Source: Roseiarcus sp963833955 (GTDB lineage: Bacteria > Pseudomonadota > Alphaproteobacteria > Rhizobiales > Beijerinckiaceae). From it: 64,000 bases of DNA. The DNA lies in the NCBI GenBank assembly GCA_963833955.1, contig CAWHZY010000008.1, positions 186,001-250,000 on the forward strand. The letters run 5' to 3'. The position numbers and the translations under genes are program-made. Numbering within the stretch: position 1 is the stretch's first letter; each line of letters begins with the position of its first letter. Under the pieces are notes generated by a model that saw only the letters and a list, made by a program, of their open reading frames with translations, ran no database searches and had not been told where the DNA came from. Below, one piece after another: positions 50,323 through 58,622 of the stretch.

Positions 50323-50979
50323 ATGCTGGCTGCTGCGTTGGCCCTTGTGGTCGTCGCGGTCACGCCGGCTGCTGCCCAAAACCACGGCCCGTCGATGAGT
50401 TTCCGCGTGGCGCCGCTTGAATCCCACGAATGCGGCCGACATTGTCCCGATGTCATCGTAGCCGACGGCGTGATTGAGGCTCAGACGCCACAGACCTTTG
50501 TCAATTTTCTCAAGTCGGGCAGTTCGGACGCTAAGTTGCGGCGCATAGTGTTCTTCAACTCCCGCGGCGGCAATGTCGTCGCTTCCATGGTCTTCGGTCA
50601 TATTCTGCGGGGGCTGCACATCGCCGGCGTCGTCGGACGATTTGACGCGGATGGCGATCCGGGACCATACGTTGGCGAATGTCTGTCGGCCTGCGTTTAC
50701 GCGCTCATGGGCGCCGTGCGCCGTGTCGCGCCCCCCGGCAGCGAGGTCGGGCTGCATCGAATGTCGATTGTCGAAAGCCAGGGCGGCGGCCTTTTCGGGT
50801 CGCAGGTGCAGCGCAGTTTTGCGGACCCGCCGATGGTCGCGGTGTTGGGGCGCTACGCACAAAGAATGGGCGTGGACCCCGCGCTGGTGCGAAGGGCAGA
50901 ATCGCTGCCCCCCGACACTGTCCACGTTCTCACGCGTGATGAAATGCGGCGCTGGTCACTGGCGACAAGCCAATTCTGA
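50323..50979 (+). CDS. Exported ClpP-like serine-protease-fold protein
   Basis: A 218-residue protein starting near ATG 50323, just after tRNA-Val; the longer frame reads through the tRNA and is rejected. The N-terminus is a signal peptide (MLAAALALVVVAVTPAAAQ). The mature part follows the crotonase/ClpP-like pattern: VFFNSRGGNVVASMVFG, then GECLSACVYALMGAVRRV with a candidate nucleophilic Ser, then GSEVGLHRMS with a candidate His. Proteins with this C.SAC...R....G.HR pattern are common in alphaproteobacteria but poorly studied. Cysteines at GRHCPD, GECLSAC suggest disulfides in the periplasm. Confidence 0.65.
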   Translation: MLAAALALVVVAVTPAAAQNHGPSMSFRVAPLESHECGRHCPDVIVADGVIEAQTPQTFVNFLKSGSSDAKLRRIVFFNSRGGNVVASMVFGHILRGLHIAGVVGRFDADGDPGPYVGECLSACVYALMGAVRRVAPPGSEVGLHRMSIVESQGGGLFGSQVQRSFADPPMVAVLGRYAQRMGVDPALVRRAESLPPDTVHVLTRDEMRRWSLATSQF

Positions 50980-51084
50980 CCCTGCCGTTTGGGTCGGCGG
51001 CCGCGCCCGGTCTGCAGCAATGGTTTGCGAGCGCTTCGATCCTTGACTTGGGAGCAAGCCTGGCTTATCCGCTCGTCCTCCCGT

Positions 51085-51161
<77 letters not shown>

Positions 51162-51232
51162 TCTTCGCCCCAGTTGCATCAATTGCTTAGTTCGCAACAT
51201 TCGCGCCTTCGCCGCGGTCGCAAGCATGTTTT

Positions 51233-52773
51233 GTCGTCCGTGAAGAATCCGAACTCGGCCGATTTTTGAGGCGTTTCCGTGGATCGGCAAGTCGTTGCAT
51301 TTGCAAGGAGGCGGCGGCTCTCAGGTTGATTTCTTGCAAATTGATCGGGACGTTTGGTCGTGATTTTGTCTCTCCGTCGGCTTGGCGGAGGGTGATTCGA
51401 TGCGGCCCAGGGAGCGGCGGGACAGCGGGCAGAACGATCTCTTCAAGGCCCGGCTCGACCAGATCGTCGACACGGATCACCCACTCGCGAAGCTCGGCCG
51501 GGCGATCGACTGGGGCTTTCTCGAGGGGCGGTTCGGCGCGGCCTATTCCGACAAGGCCGGACACCCGCCGCTGCCGACGCGACTGATGGCGGGGCTTTCG
51601 ATCCTCAAGCACATGCACGATCTCTCCGGCGAGGATCTGTGCGCACGCTGGATCGAGAACCCCTATTACCAGCTGTTCTGCGGCGAGGAGGTCTTCCAGC
51701 ACAAGCTGACCTTCGACCGTTCGTCGCTGACGCGCTGGCGCCAGCGGATGGGGGAGGAGAAGCTCGTGGCGCTGATCCAGGAGAGCCTGTCAGTGGCGAC
51801 GCGGACCGGCGCGGCCAAGGCCGCCGACTTCTCCAAGGTGATTGTGGACACCACCGTGCAGCCCAAGGCAGTCGCCTTTCCGACCGACGCCAAGCTCATG
51901 CATCGGGCGCGCGAGCGGCTGGTGAAGCTGGCGAAAAAAACCGGCGTCGATCTGCGCCAGTCCTACGCGCGGGTGGGCAAACATGCGCTGATCGCCCATC
52001 AGCGCTACGCCCACGCCAAGCAGTTCTGGCGCGCCAACCGGGCGCTGAAGACGATCCGAACCTATCTCGGCTGGATCACACGCGACATCGCGCGCAAGAT
52101 CAAGGACGACGCCGAACTGGAGAGCGTCTTCGCCCATTCGCTCACGCCCGCCCGCCGCGTGCGCGAGCAGCGCCAGCATCAACGCGGAAGGAAGGTCTAC
52201 GCTGCACGCGCCCGAGGTCGAATGCATCCGCAAAGGCAAGGCGCATCGTCCCTGCGAGTTTGGCGTCAAGGTCTCGCTCGCCACCACGCTCAATCGCTCC
52301 AAGGGCGGCCAGTTCATTGCCCACGCCAAGGCGCTGCCAGGCAACCCTTACGACGGCCACACGCTCGCAACCGTGATTCCGGAGATCGAGACGCAGATCG
52401 GCGCCAACCTCACCCGCATCGTCGCCGACCGCGGCTATCGCGGCCACAACGCCCCGCCCGACCACAAATTCAAGGTCTATATCTCCGGCCAGGGACGCCG
52501 CGTCACCGAGACCATCAAACGCGAGTTACGCCGCCGCTCCGCAGTCGAGCCCGTGATCGGACACTCCAAGGCCGAGCATCGCATGGGCCGAAACTACTTC
52601 GCCGGGACCCACGGCGACGCCGCAAACGCCGCGCTCGCCGCCGCCGGCTACAACTTCGGCTGCCTGCTCGCATGGCTGGCACTCTTGTTGTCCATAATCC
52701 TGGCCGCACTCGACGCCGCGACAAGTCACCATCATCCGCTCAAACCCGCCTGAAGGCGTTCTTCACGGACGAC
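51233..52773 (+). mobile_element. IS5-family insertion sequence between tRNA-Asp and nuoA
   Basis: Terminal inverted repeat GTCGTCCGTGAAGAA at 51233-51247 and its complement at 52759-52773. The flanks TGTTT (51227-51231) and TGTTT (52774-52778) may be part of a target duplication, with one base uncertain at the left border. It encodes one transposase that is frameshifted. The right end is 239 bases upstream of nuoA. Confidence 0.8.
51400..52753 (+). pseudogene. IS5-family transposase, frameshifted
   Basis: Starts at ATG 51400 (MRPRERRDSGQNDLFKARLD) after GGAGGG. The N-terminal DUF772-type domain (LPTRLMAGLSILKHMHDLSG, WIENPYYQLFCGEEVFQHK) and the first catalytic Asp (SKVIVDTTVQPKAVAFPTDA) are in the first frame. 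At about 52201 the frame shifts by one, after RGRKVY, and the rest carries ECIRKGKAHRPCEFGVKVSL, the second Asp in RIVADRGYRGHN and the glutamate region in RRSAVEPVIGHSKAEHRMGR. All catalytic parts exist but are split by one indel. Confidence 0.85.
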
Positions 52774-53011
52774 TGTTTCATGGTTCCGCAGACTGAAAAT
52801 CGGTTCCTGTCTGCCCCTAAGCTCGCGGACCTGACCGCTTAGGCGGTAGTAACGCCTGACGGAGATGTGCGCCGCGTTGTCCAGAACATGTCATGCCGGC
52901 GAATCGAAGCCTTTCGTCTTGCATGCTGCGCTGCGCTGCGATACGCGTTAAGCACGGGAACCTCCGCTGCGCGAGGCGTGGCGTGCAACCGAAAATCCGA
53001 AGAGCGAGGCC

Positions 53012-53377
53012 ATGCCGAGCCTTATTTCCGATTACATTCCGCTGCTCGTATTCGTAATCGTCGGTGCGCTCATCAGCGGAGCCCTGTTGATCGCTCCTTT
53101 TCTTGTCGCCTACCGAGCCCCCGATAGCGAGAAGCTTTCCCCCTACGAGTGCGGTTTTCCTCCGTTTGACGATGCTCGCATGCGCTTTGACGCGCGCTTC
53201 TACCTCGTTTCGCTCCTTTTCATCATCTTCGACCTTGAGGTCGCGTTCCTGTTTCCCTGGGCGATCGTCTTCCACGACGTTGGCGCATTGGGATTCTGGT
53301 CGATGATGATCTTCCTTGCGGTGCTAACCATCGGGTTCGTATACGAGTGGAACAAAGGAGCCCTGGAATGGGACTAA
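53012..53377 (+). CDS. nuoA: NADH-quinone oxidoreductase subunit A
   Basis: A 121-residue membrane subunit of complex I with three transmembrane helices. The family motif YECGFPPFDDARMRFDARFY lies after helix 1, and FLISLLFIIFDLEVAFLFPW-like sequence (LLFIIFDLEVAFLFPW) is helix 2. It opens the nuo operon. The IS5-family element upstream (right end at 52773) leaves 239 bases for a promoter. The last codons overlap nuoB. Confidence 0.95.
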   Translation: MPSLISDYIPLLVFVIVGALISGALLIAPFLVAYRAPDSEKLSPYECGFPPFDDARMRFDARFYLVSLLFIIFDLEVAFLFPWAIVFHDVGALGFWSMMIFLAVLTIGFVYEWNKGALEWD

Positions 53378-53937
53378 CCGCCAGCCCGACGGTCGCGCTG
53401 GGCGCGACTGTTGATCCGTTGACCGGCACGCCACTCCGGCCCCAGGATCGGTACTACGGCTCGATAAGCGACGAACTCGCGGACAAGGGCTTTCTCGTTA
53501 CGACGACCGACGACCTCATCCAATGGGCGCGCACCGGCTCACTAATGTGGATGACCTTTGGGCTCGCGTGCTGCGCGGTCGAGATGATGCAGGTCTCGAT
53601 GCCGCGGTTTGATATCGAGCGCTTCGGATTCGCGCCTCGCGCGAGTCCTCGCCAGTCAGATGTGATGATCGTCGCTGGAACGCTGACCAACAAGATGGCG
53701 CCGGCCCTGCGTAAGGTTTACGACCAGATGCCCGAGCCGCGCTACGTCATCTCGATGGGCTCGTGCGCCAACGGCGGCGGCTACTACCACTATTCCTATT
53801 CGGTTGTGCGCGGCTGTGACCGCATCGTCCCGGTCGATATCTACGTCCCGGGCTGCCCGCCCACCGCCGAGGCGCTGCTCTACGGGGTGCTGATGTTGCA
53901 GAAGAAAATCCGCCGGACCGGGACGATCGAACGCTGA
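53368..53937 (+). CDS. nuoB: NADH-quinone oxidoreductase subunit B
   Basis: A 189-residue subunit holding iron-sulfur cluster N2, the last electron carrier before quinone. Cluster ligands are in MTFGLACCAVEMM (two adjacent Cys), SMGSCANGGG and YVPGCPPTAEALLYG. I use ATG 53368 (GLTASPTVALGA), which overlaps the end of nuoA by ten bases and has GGAG upstream; an earlier ATG inside nuoA is not needed. Confidence 0.95.
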   Translation: MGLTASPTVALGATVDPLTGTPLRPQDRYYGSISDELADKGFLVTTTDDLIQWARTGSLMWMTFGLACCAVEMMQVSMPRFDIERFGFAPRASPRQSDVMIVAGTLTNKMAPALRKVYDQMPEPRYVISMGSCANGGGYYHYSYSVVRGCDRIVPVDIYVPGCPPTAEALLYGVLMLQKKIRRTGTIER

Positions 53938-53976
53938 CGACACGCGGGAGCGAAGCAAAAGGCGAGACTTAAGCGA

Positions 53977-54582
53977 ATGGACGATGAGCTTCAAACCGTT
54001 GCGACGAAACTAGCCGCCGGGGCCCCTGGCGCGGTGGTAAAATCCGCCTTCGCGTTTGGCGAGCTGACGCTAACTGTCGATCCCGCGCGTATCGTTGAGA
54101 CACTCCAATTCCTTCGCGACGATCCTGCGGCTCAGTTCGTTTCAATCGTCGATATTTCGGGGGTCGACTATCCACAGCGCGAGAAACGTTTTGAAGTCGT
54201 CTACCATCTGCTGTCGCCGAAGCTGAACCGACGGGTCCGGATCAGGATCGAGACCGACGAAGATACAGCGGTCATGAGCGCGACCGCCGTCTATCCAGGC
54301 GCCGACTGGTTCGAGCGCGAGATCTATGACCTGTTCGGGGTGACGTTCGAGGGCCATCCGGATTTGCGCCGCATTCTGACCGATTACGGCTTCGATGGTC
54401 ACCCGCTGCGGAAGGACTTTCCGATGACCGGTTTCGTTGAGGTGCGCTACGACGATGCGGAAAAGCGTGTGCGCTACGATCCGGTGCGACTCAATCAGGA
54501 ATTCCGCCAGTTCGACTTCCTAAGTCCGTGGGAGGGGCCCCCGCTGCCAGGGGATGAGAAGGCGAAAGGCGACGGACGGTAG
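53977..54582 (+). CDS. nuoC: NADH-quinone oxidoreductase subunit C
   Basis: A 201-residue peripheral-arm subunit (30 kDa type). The signature ERE(I/V)YDLFGV appears as WFEREIYDLFGVTFEGHPDL (about residues 108-127), followed by RILTDYGFDGHPLRKDFPMT. It docks NuoD and NuoB. It is separate from nuoD, as in other alphaproteobacteria, unlike the fused NuoCD of enterobacteria. GGCGAGAC-type sequence precedes the start; nuoD follows after 14 bases. Confidence 0.95.
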   Translation: MDDELQTVATKLAAGAPGAVVKSAFAFGELTLTVDPARIVETLQFLRDDPAAQFVSIVDISGVDYPQREKRFEVVYHLLSPKLNRRVRIRIETDEDTAVMSATAVYPGADWFEREIYDLFGVTFEGHPDLRRILTDYGFDGHPLRKDFPMTGFVEVRYDDAEKRVRYDPVRLNQEFRQFDFLSPWEGPPLPGDEKAKGDGR

Positions 54583-54596
54583 TAGGTAGTCGAGTC

Positions 54597-55787
54597 ATGA
54601 ACGAGCAGAACCTCCGCAACTTCTCGATCAACTTCGGGCCGCAGCATCCGGCGGCGCATGGCGTGCTGCGGCTCGTGCTCGAGCTTGACGGCGAGGTGGT
54701 CGAACGAGTCGACCCGCATATCGGCCTCCTGCATCGCGGCACCGAAAAACTGATGGAGGCGCGTACTTACCTGCAGAACGTGCCTTATCTCGATCGGCTC
54801 GACTATGTCGCGCCGATGAATCAGGAGCACGCCTATGCGCTGGCGGTCGAGCGGCTTCTCGGCATTTCGGTTCCTCGACGCGCCCAACTCATCCGCGTTC
54901 TTTATTGCGAGATCGGCCGCTTGTTGTCGCATTTGCTCCAGATCACAACGCAAGCGATGGATGTCGGCGCACTAACCCCGCCGCTTTGGGGGTTCGAAGA
55001 GCGCGAGAAGCTAATGGTTTTCTACGAGCGCGCCAGTGGTTCACGCATGCATGCGGCCTACTTCCGTCCGGGCGGCGTCCACCAGGATCTGCCGCGCAAA
55101 CTCATCGACGACATTGACGCCTTTTGCGATCCGTTCCTCAGCGTTTGCGACGATCTGGAAACCCTGCTCACAGGAAACCGCATCTTCAAGCAGCGCAACG
55201 TCGACATCGGCGTGGTCAAGCTGGCGGACGCCTGGGCGTGGGGCTTCTCGGGCGTCATGGTGCGTGGCTCGGGCGCGCCATGGGACCTGCGCAAGGCGCA
55301 GCCCTACGAATGCTACGAGGAGATGGATTTCGATATTCCCGTCGGCAAAAACGGCGACTGCTACGATCGTTATGTGATCCGCATGGAGGAAATGCGCCAG
55401 TCGGTAAAGATCATGCAACAGTGCTGCCGGAAGCTGAACTCGGCCGGCGGCGAAGGGCCAGTGGTGACGGACGACGGCAAAGTTGCGCCGCCTCGACGCG
55501 CCGAAATGAAGCGGTCCATGGAGGCGCTGATTCACCATTTTAAGCTCTACACCGAGGGCTATAAAGTACCGGCTGGTGAGGTTTACGCCGCAGTCGAAGC
55601 GCCCAAGGGCGAGTTCGGCGTTTATCTGGTGTCCGACGGCTCTAACAAGCCTTACCGCGTCAAACTTCGCGCGCCTGGCTTTGCGCATCTTCAGGCGATG
55701 GATTTTCTGTGCCGCAAGCACATGCTGGCAGATATCAGCGCGATCCTCGGCTCGCTCGACATTGTGTTCGGCGAGGTCGACCGGTGA
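54597..55787 (+). CDS. nuoD: NADH-quinone oxidoreductase subunit D
   Basis: A 396-residue subunit (49 kDa type) that forms the quinone pocket with NuoB. The 49 kDa signature LLHRGTEKLMEARTYLQNVP is near residue 42, with FGPQHPAAHGVLRLVLELDG at the N-terminus (the His of the QHPAAHG loop contacts quinone) and the C-terminal LDIVFGEVDR ending typical of the family. Confidence 0.96.
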   Translation: MNEQNLRNFSINFGPQHPAAHGVLRLVLELDGEVVERVDPHIGLLHRGTEKLMEARTYLQNVPYLDRLDYVAPMNQEHAYALAVERLLGISVPRRAQLIRVLYCEIGRLLSHLLQITTQAMDVGALTPPLWGFEEREKLMVFYERASGSRMHAAYFRPGGVHQDLPRKLIDDIDAFCDPFLSVCDDLETLLTGNRIFKQRNVDIGVVKLADAWAWGFSGVMVRGSGAPWDLRKAQPYECYEEMDFDIPVGKNGDCYDRYVIRMEEMRQSVKIMQQCCRKLNSAGGEGPVVTDDGKVAPPRRAEMKRSMEALIHHFKLYTEGYKVPAGEVYAAVEAPKGEFGVYLVSDGSNKPYRVKLRAPGFAHLQAMDFLCRKHMLADISAILGSLDIVFGEVDR

Positions 55788-55845
55788 TCGCGGTCGCCGG
55801 GAGTTCTTCAGCATGATGGTGCTACATTCGAGGAACGTTTGACCG

Positions 55846-56514
55846 ATGTCCGTTCGCCGCCTTGCTGATGAGCAACCGACAAACTTCGAGTTCACGCCCG
55901 AGAATAAGGCGTGGGCGGACCGGGAGATAGCGAAATATCCTCCCGGCCGGCAGGCCTCGGCGGTACTCGCGCTATTGTGGCGCGCGCAGAAGCAGAACGG
56001 ATACTGGCTTCCCCGAGTCGCGATCGAAAAAGTTGCAGCGATGCTGGAGATGCCGAACATCCGAGTGCTGGAGGTCGCGACCTTCTACACGATGTTCAAT
56101 CTGGAGCCGGTCGGGCGCCATTACGTGCAGCTCTGCGGCACGACCCCGTGCATGTTGTCCGGTTCTGACGACATCAAGGCGGTCTGCCGCAAGCGCATCG
56201 GCGAACAGGGCCATGTTAGCCCGGATGGGGTATTTTCATGGATCGAGGTCGAATGCCTCGGCGCCTGTTGCAACGCGCCGATGGTCCAGATCAATGACGA
56301 CTATTACGAGGACCTGACGCCGGAAAGCTTCGGCAGCCTGCTCGACGATCTAGCTACCGGTCGGCCAGTCAAGACGGGCTCGCAGATCGGACGCGTCTCG
56401 TCCGAGCCGGTTGGAGGTTTAACGTCACTGACGACATTATACGGAGGTGACGGACGGGACCGCCCGAGCGCGCCCGCGAATGATCAAACGCCGACGGGAA
56501 AGATCGGGAACTGA
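55846..56514 (+). CDS. nuoE: NADH-quinone oxidoreductase subunit E
   Basis: A 222-residue thioredoxin-fold subunit carrying [2Fe-2S] cluster N1a. Ligands are in QLCGTTPCMLSGSDD and VECLGACCNAPMVQINDDYY. The N-terminal helical part includes LPRVAIEKVAAMLEMPNIRV. The extra C-terminal tail (about residues 170-222) is usual in alphaproteobacteria. nuoF begins four bases after the stop. Confidence 0.95.
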   Translation: MSVRRLADEQPTNFEFTPENKAWADREIAKYPPGRQASAVLALLWRAQKQNGYWLPRVAIEKVAAMLEMPNIRVLEVATFYTMFNLEPVGRHYVQLCGTTPCMLSGSDDIKAVCRKRIGEQGHVSPDGVFSWIEVECLGACCNAPMVQINDDYYEDLTPESFGSLLDDLATGRPVKTGSQIGRVSSEPVGGLTSLTTLYGGDGRDRPSAPANDQTPTGKIGN

Positions 56515-56517
56515 GCG

Positions 56518-57823
56518 ATGCTGGAAGACAAGGATCGCATCTTTACTAACCTTTATGGCCTTGGCGATCGCGGCCTCAAAGGAGCACGAGCACGCGGCAA
56601 TTGGGATGGGACCAAGGCGCTTATCGACAAGGGGCGAGACTGGATCATCGCCGAAATGAAGGCCTCAGGCTTGCGGGGCCGCGGGGGGGCCGGGTTCCCC
56701 ACCGGTCTCAAATGGTCGTTCATGCCGAAGACCATCGATCCCAAGCGCCCACACTACCTCGTTATTAACGCCGACGAATCGGAGCCGGGGACCTGCAAGG
56801 ATCGCGAGATCATGCGGAACGATCCGCACACGCTGGTCGAAGGCGCATTGCTCGCGTCATTCGCTATGGGCGCACACGCGGCCTACATTTACGTGCGCGG
56901 CGAATTCATCAAAGAGCGCACAAATCTCGAGGGCGCAGTCGAGGAGGCCTACGAGGCCAGTCTCATCGGCAAGGACAATATTCACGGTTGGCCGTTCGAT
57001 CTCTACGTCCATCATGGCGCGGGCGCCTATATCTGCGGTGAAGAGACGGCGATGCTCGAATCACTTGAGGGTAAGAAGGGCATGCCGCGCATGAAGCCGC
57101 CCTTTCCCGCGGGCATGGGGCTCTATGGTTCCCCCACTACCGTCAATAACGTCGAGTTCGATCGCCGTCGCTCCGACGATTTTGCGTCGCGGCGCATCCT
57201 GGTTCACGAATTTCGGGGCGCCCAACAATTTTGGCACCAAGGTCTTCAGCATCTCGGGTCACGTCAACAAGCCGTGCAACGTCGAGGAGGCGATGTCGAT
57301 CCCGTTCCGCGAATTGATTGACAAGCACTGCGGAGGTGTGCGCGGCGGTTGGGACAATCTGCTCGCAGTCATTCCCGGAGGGGCGTCGGTGCGGCTCGTC
57401 CCCGCCGCTCAGATCATCGACTGCCCGATGGACTTCGACTCGCTCGCTAAGCTCAAATCCGGTCTCGGCACAGCCGCGGCGATCGTGATGGACAAGTCGA
57501 CCGACATCATCCGCGCCATCGCGCGTTTGTCATATTTTTATAAGCACGAAAGCTGCGGCCAGTGCACGCCGTGCCGGGAAGGTGCTGGCTGGATGTGGCG
57601 TGTGATGGAGCGTATGGTTGAGGGCCGCGCGCAAAAACGTGAGATCGACATGCTGCTAGACGTCACCAAGCAGGTCGAAGGGCACACGATTTGCGCGCTC
57701 GGCGACGCAGCCGCATGGCCAATTCAGGGACTAATCGCCCATTTCCGACCCGAGATCGAGCGACGCATCGATCGATATGCTGCCAATCCGCATAGCGAGC
57801 CGGTGCTCGCGGCGGCGGAGTAG
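56518..57823 (+). CDS. nuoF: NADH-quinone oxidoreductase subunit F, one-base frameshift
   Basis: The NADH-oxidising flavoprotein (51 kDa type), about 434 residues when the frame is joined. FMN/NADH binding is seen in GLRGRGGAGFPTGLKWSF and GAGAYICGEETAMLESLEGK. Cluster N3 ligands are in ESCGQCTPCREGAG and HTICALGDAAAW near the C-terminus. The frame breaks at about 57155: GTCGAGTTCGATC should read GTCGAGTCGATC, and without the extra T the protein continues NNVE-SIAVAPTILRRGASW. As the gene is expected to be needed with the rest of the operon intact, the extra base is probably a sequencing error; it should be checked. Confidence 0.9.
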
Positions 57824-57826
57824 GGC

Positions 57827-58294
57827 ATGACGCATCACATTGCCCAGCTCAACATCGGCCGGTTCCGCTATCCGACGGATGATCCGCGCATGGCGGCGTT
57901 CATGACGAACCTCGATCGCATCAACGCTCTGGCGGAGCGCAGCGAGGGATTCGTGTGGCGGCTCAAGGACGACAGCAACAATGCGACTGCCATCCGTCCT
58001 GCGAGCGACCCGACCATGGCGGTCAACCTGTCGGTGTGGGAAAACGTCGAAGCGCTTGAGCGCTTTGTGTGGGCGACAGTCCACAAGCAGTTCTATAACC
58101 GCAAGGGAGATTGGTTCCAAAAGCCTGGGACGCCGCATTTCGTCATGTGGCCGATACCATCCGGGCATATTCCAAACTTGGAAGAGGCGACGGGGCGGCT
58201 TGCGCACTTAACTGTGCAGGGCGATAGCGATTTCGCCTTCGGCTGGAGCCACCTGCCGCATATCAAGCTGTGGATGAGCCAGAAATGCGGCTAA
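57827..58294 (+). CDS. DUF3291 protein inside the nuo operon
   Basis: A 155-residue protein of the DUF3291 type (ABM-like ferredoxin fold). It starts MTHHIAQLNIGRFRYPTDDP, has the middle NLSVWENVEALERFVWATVH and the conserved WPIPSGHIPNLEEATGRLAH. Relatives are often annotated as monooxygenase-like, but no activity is established. It lies 3 bases after nuoF and 16 bases before the pentapeptide gene, so it is transcribed with complex I genes. It is not a complex I subunit. Confidence 0.8.
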   Translation: MTHHIAQLNIGRFRYPTDDPRMAAFMTNLDRINALAERSEGFVWRLKDDSNNATAIRPASDPTMAVNLSVWENVEALERFVWATVHKQFYNRKGDWFQKPGTPHFVMWPIPSGHIPNLEEATGRLAHLTVQGDSDFAFGWSHLPHIKLWMSQKCG

Positions 58295-58310
58295 CGGCTG
58301 GACCGACACG

Positions 58311-58622
58311 ATGAAGATCGAGAACGAAAACCATCGGATGGAAGGTCGCAAAGCCGACCTTTCGGGGTCGAAATTCGACGACGTCAATCTATCCGGGTCG
58401 GACTTTCGCAACATCAATATGTCAGGTTGTTCATTCGACGACCTGAATATGTCCGGCTGGCGCGTTCATAACGCGAATTTGTCCGGGCTGCAGGTCGAGA
58501 AGACGAACCTCGCTGGCGCATCGTTCGTTGACGCGCGCCTCGATGGAGCGACCATAGGGGGCGTTTCCATCACTGACCCGCTCGCGTACTGGCGCACGGG
58601 CCATCGGGCGAACAGCCTATGA
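58311..58622 (+). CDS. Pentapeptide-repeat protein inside the nuo operon
   Basis: A 103-residue protein with about 12 tandem pentapeptides of the A(D/N)LSG type: KADLSGSKFDDVNLSGSDFR, then NINMSGCSFDD, NANLSG, TNLAGASF. This folds as a right-handed quadrilateral beta helix. Its stop overlaps the nuoG start (ATGA), so it is translated with nuoG. The partner and function are unknown; it is too short to be a typical gyrase-protecting Qnr-type protein. Confidence 0.85.
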   Translation: MKIENENHRMEGRKADLSGSKFDDVNLSGSDFRNINMSGCSFDDLNMSGWRVHNANLSGLQVEKTNLAGASFVDARLDGATIGGVSITDPLAYWRTGHRANSL

